A stretch of 11,121 bases of DNA from Actinomycetes bacterium (GTDB taxonomy: Bacteria > Actinomycetota > Actinomycetes > Propionibacteriales > Propionibacteriaceae): positions 1-11,121 of the forward strand of contig JAEZHJ010000109.1 in the NCBI GenBank assembly GCA_023436925.1, written 5' to 3'. Each line of letters opens with the position of its first letter. Positions within the stretch are counted from its first letter, which is position 1. Positions 1 through 5,488 of the stretch are shown in pieces. Made by a program: the position numbers and the translations under genes. Under the pieces are notes generated by a model, which made no database searches, was not told the origin of the DNA, and saw only the letters and a program-made list of their open reading frames with translations.

Positions 1-5
1 CGGCC

Positions 6-11
6 TAATCT
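6..11 (+). promoter_or_regulatory. Possible -10 element upstream of the ROK gene
   Basis: TAATCT fits the actinobacterial TANNNT -10 pattern and sits in the only AT-rich stretch before the first gene. A start of transcription near base 18 would leave a leader of about 23 bases containing the ribosome binding site. Any -35 element would lie outside the window, so this is weak, position-based support only. Confidence 0.3.
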
Positions 12-40
12 TCCTTCAGTCATAAACAAAGGGGTTGTGG

Positions 41-1255
41 ATGAGCCAGTCGGACGCAGGGACCGATTTCACCCGGTCGGCGATCCTGGCGTGCATCGGA
101 TCGCTCGGTCCGGCCTCGCGCGCCGGCCTGGCCCGCTACCTCGGCGTCTCCCCCGCGCTCATCACCCAGAAGACCCGCCAACTGCTCGACGACGGCCTGC
201 TGGTCGAACTCGAGCACACGCCCTCACTGGGCGGCCGGCCCGCGCAGTTGCTGGGGCTCGCCGACGACGCCGGCGGCGCGATCGGGGTCAAGCTGGTCGC
301 CGACCATCTCACCCTGGTCGAAGTCGGGATCGGAGGAACGATCCTGCGGTCCCACACTGAGCCCTTCGCCGCCGCTGCTCCCGATGCCGTCCCGGCGCTG
401 ATCGAGGTCGTCCGGCGCTTCGTCGCCGACGCTGAGAGCCAGCGGGTGCTCGGCATCGGCGTGGCCGTCCCGGGCGATGTGCCCGCCCAGGGCGAGGGAG
501 TGGTGGACTCCACCCAACTCGGCTGGCACCGGGTGCCGCTCGGCCAGGCGCTGCGGACCGCTCTCGAACTGCCCGTCCTGGTCGACAACAACGTGAACGC
601 GCTCGCCGTCGCCGAACACCTCTACGGTCAGGCCCGCGGCCAGGACAACGCGCTGGTCGTCACCATCGGCACCGGTATCGGCGGCGGCATCATCGCCGAC
701 GGCGCCATCTTCCGCGGCTCCTCCGGCGGCGCCGGCGAGATCGGCCACCTGCCCACCATCGAGGACGGCCCGCTGTGCCAGTGCGGCGCCCGCGGCTGCC
801 TGGAGGCGACCATCGGCCAGCAGGCGCTGGTCGCCGAGGCGCAGCGCCGCGGCGTGATCGCCCGCGACGCCGGGATCGAGGACCTCCAGGACCAGGCCGA
901 CCGGGGCGACGACCGGGCCCAGGAGCTCTACCGCGAGGCCGGACGGCTGCTCGGCCGGGCGCTCGCCGGCCTCGTCAACACGCTCGACCCCGAGGTGCTC
1001 ATCATCAGCGGCGAGGGCGTACCGGCCTGGCGGCACTGGTCCTTCGGGTTCGAGCCCGCGCTGCGCTGGGCCGTCGTCCCCCGCAAGCGCGGCATCCCGG
1101 TCGCCGTCGAGGCCTGGCACGACGACCGCTGGGCGCAGGGTGCGGCCAGCCTCGTCCTGGCCACCCCGTTCGACTCCCAGGGCGTCTCCGGCGAGCAGGG
1201 GGAGCAGGTCCGCGCCCGGCTGTCCGCCGTCCGGCGCGGCAAGGACGCCAGGTGA
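41..1255 (+). CDS. ROK-family transcriptional repressor (winged helix plus ROK domain)
   Basis: This 404-residue protein matches the ROK repressor layout. Residues about 12-60 form a winged helix-turn-helix (SRAGLARYLGVSPALITQ), and residues about 78-375 form the sugar-kinase-like ROK domain. Visible ROK signatures are the phosphate loop GTGIGGG (211-217) and the zinc site: His236, then CxCGxxGC with Cys246, Cys248 and Cys253, followed by Glu255. The motif that is DNDxN in ROK kinases reads DNNVN here (182-186), so the catalytic Asp is Asn184 and kinase activity is unlikely. The ATG at 41 is chosen because AAAGGGG (28-34) lies 6 bases before it; an in-frame TTG at 35 is too close to that site. 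As first gene of the sugar cluster, overlapping the next gene by 4 bases, it probably represses the operon and itself, with a sugar as effector. The effector is unknown. Confidence 0.9.
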   Translation: MSQSDAGTDFTRSAILACIGSLGPASRAGLARYLGVSPALITQKTRQLLDDGLLVELEHTPSLGGRPAQLLGLADDAGGAIGVKLVADHLTLVEVGIGGTILRSHTEPFAAAAPDAVPALIEVVRRFVADAESQRVLGIGVAVPGDVPAQGEGVVDSTQLGWHRVPLGQALRTALELPVLVDNNVNALAVAEHLYGQARGQDNALVVTIGTGIGGGIIADGAIFRGSSGGAGEIGHLPTIEDGPLCQCGARGCLEATIGQQALVAEAQRRGVIARDAGIEDLQDQADRGDDRAQELYREAGRLLGRALAGLVNTLDPEVLIISGEGVPAWRHWSFGFEPALRWAVVPRKRGIPVAVEAWHDDRWAQGAASLVLATPFDSQGVSGEQGEQVRARLSAVRRGKDAR

Positions 1256-2196
1256 GCGCCCCCGCCCTCACCCGGCGACCCGCCGCCCAGCGCGCGGCGA
1301 CCCCGCCGACCCGCCGACGGCGTCCCGGGCGGGTGCGCTACGCGCTCACCGTCCTCGTCTTCCTGGCCCCCAGCGCCGTTCCGTTGGTGCTGTTCACCCT
1401 CGTCCCGATGCTGCGCGCGCTGTGGACCTCGCTGCACCAGTGGAACCTGCTCGCCCCGATGAAGTGGGTCGGCCTCGACAACTACCTCCACCTGCTGCAG
1501 GACCCGGAGACCCACCGGGCCTTCGCCAACACCGCCTACTACATCGCCGGCTACCTGCCGCTGGTCTACCTCGGCGGTCTCGGCCTCGCGCTCGCGCTGA
1601 ACGCCGCCATCCCGCTGCGCAACTTCCTGCGCGGCGTCTACTTCCTGCCGGTGGTGGCCAGCTGGATCGTCGTCGCGCTGATCTGGCGCTGGCTGCTGAA
1701 CCCGTCGGTGGGGATCGTGAACTACCTGCTCGGGCTGATCGGCATCACCGGCCCCGGCTGGTGGACCGACCCGGCCTGGGCGATGCCGTCCATCATCCTG
1801 GCCTCGGCCTGGAAGGACCTCGGCTTCGTGATGGTCATCCTGCTGGCCGGCCTGCAGGGCATCCCGCAGGACCTCTACGAGGCGGCCCGGGTCGACGGCG
1901 CCGGCTGGTGGTCGCGGCTGTTCCACATCACCTTGCCGATGCTGTCGCCGACCACCTTCTTCGTCGTCGTGATCTCGCTGATCAACGGCTTCCAGGTCTT
2001 TGACCAGGTCTACGCGATGACCGGTGGCGGGCCCGCGGGCGCCTCCACCGTCGTCGTCCAGCAGGTCTACGACCTCACCTTCCGCTACGGCCAGGCCGGG
2101 ATGGCCTCCGCCTTGTCGTGGCTGCTCTTCCTGGTCGTCCTGGCGGTCACCATCATCCAGCTGATCGGTCAGCGCCGGTGGGTGAACTATGCGTAG
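1252..2196 (+). CDS. ABC sugar transporter permease, MalF/UgpA type
   Basis: This 314-residue inner-membrane permease is one half of the channel of a carbohydrate (CUT1-type) ABC importer. A basic cytoplasmic N-terminus (RRRR at 21-24) precedes about six hydrophobic segments, the first at about 31-53. The EAA loop that docks on the ATPase is clear: E210-A211-A212, G216, then ITLP (226-229). The GTG at 1252 is chosen because it forms a GTGA overlap with the regulator stop and AAGGA (1241-1245) lies 6 bases upstream. The open frame continues far upstream inside the regulator gene, but that part is arginine- and proline-rich shadow coding. The gene overlaps the partner permease by 8 bases. The family is certain; the specific sugar cannot be read from it. 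Confidence 0.93.
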   Translation: MSAPALTRRPAAQRAATPPTRRRRPGRVRYALTVLVFLAPSAVPLVLFTLVPMLRALWTSLHQWNLLAPMKWVGLDNYLHLLQDPETHRAFANTAYYIAGYLPLVYLGGLGLALALNAAIPLRNFLRGVYFLPVVASWIVVALIWRWLLNPSVGIVNYLLGLIGITGPGWWTDPAWAMPSIILASAWKDLGFVMVILLAGLQGIPQDLYEAARVDGAGWWSRLFHITLPMLSPTTFFVVVISLINGFQVFDQVYAMTGGGPAGASTVVVQQVYDLTFRYGQAGMASALSWLLFLVVLAVTIIQLIGQRRWVNYA

Positions 2197-3001
2197 GCCC
2201 GCGACCGTCGTCCTGCTCACCGGGCTCGCGCTCGGTGCCCTGGTGATGTTCTTCCCGTTCCTGTGGACCTTCACCACCTCCATCTCCAGCGGCGCCGGGC
2301 TGACCGCCACGCCGCAGCTGATCCCTGACAACCCGTCCTTCTCCGCCTACCTGGAGCTGTTCGAGCGCACCCCGTTCGCCCGGGTGATCGGCAACTCGCT
2401 GCTGCTGGCCGTCGGCACCACCGTCCTGCAGCTGGTCACCAGCGCAATGGCGGCCTACGTCTTCTCCCGGATGCCGTTCCCCGGCCGCAGCGCCGTGTTC
2501 GCCGGCTACCTGGCGACCATGATGATCCCGATGCAGGTGCTGATGGTGCCGCTCTTCGTCCAGATGCGCGACCTCGGCCTGATCGACAGCTACCTCGGCG
2601 TGCTGCTGCCCGGGATGGCCGGCGGCTTCGGCGTCTTCCTGCTGCGGCAGGCGATGAACACGGTGCCCCGGGAACTGGACGAGGCCGCCCGGATCGACGG
2701 CGCCGGCCACTTCCGGATCTTCGGCCAGGTCATCGTCCCGCTGATCGGGCCCGCCCTGGCCACGCTCACCGTGTTCGCGTTCATGAACAGCTGGAACGCC
2801 TTCCTGTGGCCGCTGGTCATCCTGCGGTCGGCCGAGATGAAGACCCTGCCGCTGGCCCTGGCCGGGCTGCAGGGCCAGTACACCACCGACTGGGACGTCG
2901 TGATGGCCGGCTCGGTCGTCTCGATCCTCCCGATGCTCGCCATCTACCTCTTCGCCCAGAAGTACGTCATCCAGGGCGTTGCCAACACGGGTCTGAAATG
3001 A
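2189..3001 (+). CDS. ABC sugar transporter permease, MalG/UgpE type
   Basis: This 270-residue membrane protein is the second channel subunit, pairing with the upstream MalF-type protein. The first hydrophobic segment covers about residues 7-28. The EAA docking loop is present as E165-A166-A167, G171 and IVP (182-184), and the C-terminus (YVIQGVANTGLK) has the tail typical of this subunit. The ATG at 2189 lies inside the end of the preceding gene, an 8-base overlap that suggests translational coupling; the local Shine-Dalgarno is poor. Its stop overlaps an ATG at 2998 that is in frame with the binding-protein gene. No ATPase gene follows, so the importer must use a subunit encoded elsewhere, as with MsiK in streptomycetes. 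That comparison is known biology, not something the window shows. Confidence 0.93.
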   Translation: MRRPATVVLLTGLALGALVMFFPFLWTFTTSISSGAGLTATPQLIPDNPSFSAYLELFERTPFARVIGNSLLLAVGTTVLQLVTSAMAAYVFSRMPFPGRSAVFAGYLATMMIPMQVLMVPLFVQMRDLGLIDSYLGVLLPGMAGGFGVFLLRQAMNTVPRELDEAARIDGAGHFRIFGQVIVPLIGPALATLTVFAFMNSWNAFLWPLVILRSAEMKTLPLALAGLQGQYTTDWDVVMAGSVVSILPMLAIYLFAQKYVIQGVANTGLK

Positions 3002-3027
3002 CCCAGCCACGAAAGGAAGAAACCGCC

Positions 3028-4308
3028 ATGTCCCGCACCACGACGCTGGCGCGCGCAGGTCTGGCCCTCGCCCTGGGTCTCAGCCTCGCCGCCTGCACAC
3101 CCGCCGCCCCGGCGCCCGCACCGTCCAGCGAGGCTCCCACCAGCACCGCGCCCGCCGAGCCGGTGACCATCACCTACACCAACTTCATCTCCAACGGCGG
3201 CAACGAGGAGAACCTCGCCAAGATCGTCGACGCCTTCGAGGCCGAGAACCCGGGGATCACCGTCGAGGTGACCACCATGCCCTACGCCGACTACTTCACC
3301 GCGCTGCAGACCGACCTCGCCGGCGGCACCGCCTCCGACGTGTTCGACATCGAGTACGCCAACTACGCCGCCTTCCAGGCCAACGGCGTCCTGGCTCCGC
3401 TGGCCGGCGCCGACACCAGCGTGTACCCGTCCAACCTGGCCGGCGCGTACGCCACCGACGGCACCCAGTTCGCGCTGCCCAGCTCCTTCTCGACCGTCGT
3501 GCTGTTCTACAACAAGGACCTGTTCGACAAGGCCGGCGTGAGCTACCCGACCAATGACTGGACCTGGGCGGACGCCGAGGCCGCCGCCAAGGCCATCACC
3601 GACGCCGACGCCGGCGTCTTCGGGGCCTACCAGCCGATCAGCTTCTACGAGTACTACAAGGCGCTGGCCCAGGCCGGCGGCACGTTCCTCTCCGACGACG
3701 GCAAGACGGTCGCCTTCAACAGCCCCGAGGGCGTCAAGGCCGCCAACTGGCTGGTCTCCAAGTCCGGCACCACCATGCCCACCCCGGAGCAGGGCGCCGG
3801 CACCCCGGACTTCGACACCAAGCTGTTCAGCGACGGCAAGCTGGGCATGTGGACCACCGGCATCTGGATGTTCGGGGCGCTGTCCGAGGCCGACTTCGGC
3901 TGGGACATCGCCGTCGAGCCGGGTGACGCCCAGCAGGCCTCGGCGATGTTCTCCAACGCGGTCGCGGTCTCCGCGGGCAGCAAGAACATCGAGGCGGCCC
4001 AGAAGTGGGCGCAGTACCTGACCTCGTCCAAGACGATGGTCGAGACCCGGCTGGACGCCGGCTGGGAGCTGCCGCCGGTCGCCGACCAGAGCCTGCTCGC
4101 GCCGTACCTGGAGAAGGGCGCCCCGGCCAACCGCCAGGCCGTCTTCGACTCCCTCAAGGGGGTCGCGCTGCCGCCGGTGATCGGGGAGAACCAGGCCCAG
4201 ATGCAGGACATCCTGGGCGAGGAGCTCACCGAGGCCGCCGCCGGCCGCAAGACCGTCGAGGAGGCGCTCGCCTCCGCCGAGCAGCGGATCAACCCGCTCC
4301 TCGGCTGA
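3028..4308 (+). CDS. ABC sugar-binding lipoprotein (extracellular solute-binding protein family 1)
   Basis: This 426-residue protein captures the sugar outside the membrane and passes it to the two permeases. A lipoprotein signal peptide is clear: Arg3 and Arg9, a hydrophobic core at about 11-21, and the lipobox LAAC with Cys23 as the predicted lipidated residue. An Ala/Pro/Ser/Thr-rich linker (about 24-45) follows, then the binding fold. Family-1 features include NPGITVEV (74-81), the ALPSS/LFYNKDLFDKAG region (149-170), WTWAD (178-182) and GKLGMWTTGIW (270-280), which is rich in aromatic residues of the kind that stack on sugars. The ATG at 3028 is chosen because AAAGGAAG (3012-3019), the strongest ribosome binding site in the cluster, lies 8 bases upstream and the start gives a standard signal peptide. 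An in-frame ATG at 2998 would add ten charged or polar residues. Confidence 0.93.
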   Translation: MSRTTTLARAGLALALGLSLAACTPAAPAPAPSSEAPTSTAPAEPVTITYTNFISNGGNEENLAKIVDAFEAENPGITVEVTTMPYADYFTALQTDLAGGTASDVFDIEYANYAAFQANGVLAPLAGADTSVYPSNLAGAYATDGTQFALPSSFSTVVLFYNKDLFDKAGVSYPTNDWTWADAEAAAKAITDADAGVFGAYQPISFYEYYKALAQAGGTFLSDDGKTVAFNSPEGVKAANWLVSKSGTTMPTPEQGAGTPDFDTKLFSDGKLGMWTTGIWMFGALSEADFGWDIAVEPGDAQQASAMFSNAVAVSAGSKNIEAAQKWAQYLTSSKTMVETRLDAGWELPPVADQSLLAPYLEKGAPANRQAVFDSLKGVALPPVIGENQAQMQDILGEELTEAAAGRKTVEEALASAEQRINPLLG

Positions 4309-4320
4309 CACGACCCATCC

Positions 4321-4350
4321 GGTGGGGACGGGCGCCTGCCCGTCCCCACC
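4321..4350 (+). terminator. Perfect 13-bp hairpin after the binding-protein gene
   Basis: The arms GGTGGGGACGGGC (4321-4333) and GCCCGTCCCCACC (4338-4350) are exact reverse complements around the loop GCCT. The structure starts 12 bases after the binding-protein stop and ends 9 bases before the GGAG (4360-4363) that probably serves the GH15 gene. No T-run follows, so it is not a classic intrinsic terminator. It could be a partial terminator or a 3' stabiliser that protects the binding-protein message, as is known for malE-like transcripts. The pairing is seen directly; the role is inferred. Confidence 0.7.
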
Positions 4351-4375
4351 CCGATTCCCGGAGCGATACCCCGCC

Positions 4376-5488
4376 ATGACGACCACCCAGCGCGTCGACC
4401 TGCCCTGGCTCGAACGGCGATCCCTTGAGGTGATCACCACCGAGCAGGCCCCCAACGGGGCCTATCCGGCCAGCCCCACCTTCTCGGCCTACCAGGGCTT
4501 CTGCTGGTTCCGGGACGGCTCGTTCATCGCCGACGGCATGTCGGCCGCCGGCGCGCCCACCTCGGCCACCGCCTTCCACGACTGGTGTGCCGAGGTGGTG
4601 CAGCGGCATGCCGCGATCATCCGGCGGGCGGTGGACGCGGCCGCCGCCGGCACCCCGCTGCCGGGGTCGCAGTTGCTGCCCACCCGGTTCACCCTGGCCG
4701 GCGAACTCGGCAACGACGACTGGTGGGACTTCCAGCTCGACGGCTACGGCACCTGGCTGTGGGCGCTCGCCGAGCACGCCGGACGCCACCGCCTCGACCC
4801 GGACCGCTGGCGGCCCGCCGCCGAACTGGTCGCCGACTACCTGCTCAGCTCCTGGCGCCGGCCCTGCTACGACTGGTGGGAGGAGCACAGCGAGCAGGTC
4901 CACGTCTCGACCCTGGGCTGCATCGCCGCGGGGTTGCGCCGGGCCGCCACCGATGGCCTGGTCGGCGGTGACCGGGCGGTCGGTTGCCTGGCCGCCGCCG
5001 ACGAGATCGTCGCCCTGATCGAGGCGGACGGGACCGCCGACGGCCACCTCACAAAGTGGCTCGGCACCGACGCCGTGGACGCGAGCCTGGCCGCCCTGAT
5101 CGCGCCGCTGGGGCTGTTCCCGGCCGACAGCCCGCTGGGTCGGGCCACGATCGCCGCCATCGAGGACCAGCTCTGCGTCGAGGGCGGGGTGTACCGGTTC
5201 CGGGCCGACACCTACTTCGGCGGCGGCCGCTGGCCGCTGCTGAGTTGCTTCCTCGGCCTGGCCAAGGCCGCCGGTGGTGACCCCGCGGGTGCCCGCACCC
5301 TGCTGGACTGGGCCGCCTCGACCGCCACCGCCGAGGGCTACCTGCCCGAGCAGGTCGACGGCCACCTGCTCGACCCGAGCTTCCGGCAGGAGTGGCTGGA
5401 CCGGTGGGGACCGGTCGCCACCCCGCTGCTGTGGAGCCACGCCATGCTGCTGCGCCTCGCCGCCGACCTGAAGGGCGCCGACTCGTGA
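4376..5488 (+). CDS. GH15 glucoamylase-like glycoside hydrolase, catalytic domain only
   Basis: This 370-residue protein resembles the (alpha/alpha)6 catalytic domain of family GH15, inverting exo-glucosidases that release beta-glucose from non-reducing ends of alpha-glucans or isomalto-oligosaccharides. Seen in order are CWFRD (43-47), FQLDGYGTWLWAL (119-131), WWEE (167-170), GTDAVDASL (230-238), GYLPEQVDG (321-329) and the closing LLWSHA (351-356). By comparison with fungal glucoamylase (WEE and SEQ motifs), Glu169 is the likely general acid and Glu325 the base. There is no signal peptide, so the enzyme should be cytoplasmic. The N-terminal beta-sandwich usual in bacterial GH15 proteins is missing. 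The ATG at 4376 is preferred, with GGAG 12 bases upstream; the frame is open further back but would cross the hairpin. Its stop overlaps the GH31 start by 4 bases. Exact linkage preference is unknown. Confidence 0.82.
   Translation: MTTTQRVDLPWLERRSLEVITTEQAPNGAYPASPTFSAYQGFCWFRDGSFIADGMSAAGAPTSATAFHDWCAEVVQRHAAIIRRAVDAAAAGTPLPGSQLLPTRFTLAGELGNDDWWDFQLDGYGTWLWALAEHAGRHRLDPDRWRPAAELVADYLLSSWRRPCYDWWEEHSEQVHVSTLGCIAAGLRRAATDGLVGGDRAVGCLAAADEIVALIEADGTADGHLTKWLGTDAVDASLAALIAPLGLFPADSPLGRATIAAIEDQLCVEGGVYRFRADTYFGGGRWPLLSCFLGLAKAAGGDPAGARTLLDWAASTATAEGYLPEQVDGHLLDPSFRQEWLDRWGPVATPLLWSHAMLLRLAADLKGADS

Noticed and set aside
775..1251. Upstream extension of the MalF-type permease frame inside the regulator gene
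   Set aside because: The extension is Arg/Pro-rich without membrane segments; the GTGA overlap at 1252 with AAGGA upstream gives a normal-length permease.
928..2331. Long minus-strand open frame opposite the regulator and first permease
   Set aside because: Composition is low-complexity charged sequence, and the plus strand here encodes clear ROK and permease proteins with correct motifs.
2944..4455. Long minus-strand open frame opposite the binding-protein gene
   Set aside because: It is Gly/Val/Leu/Arg-rich shadow coding and would read through the hairpin; no recognisable fold.
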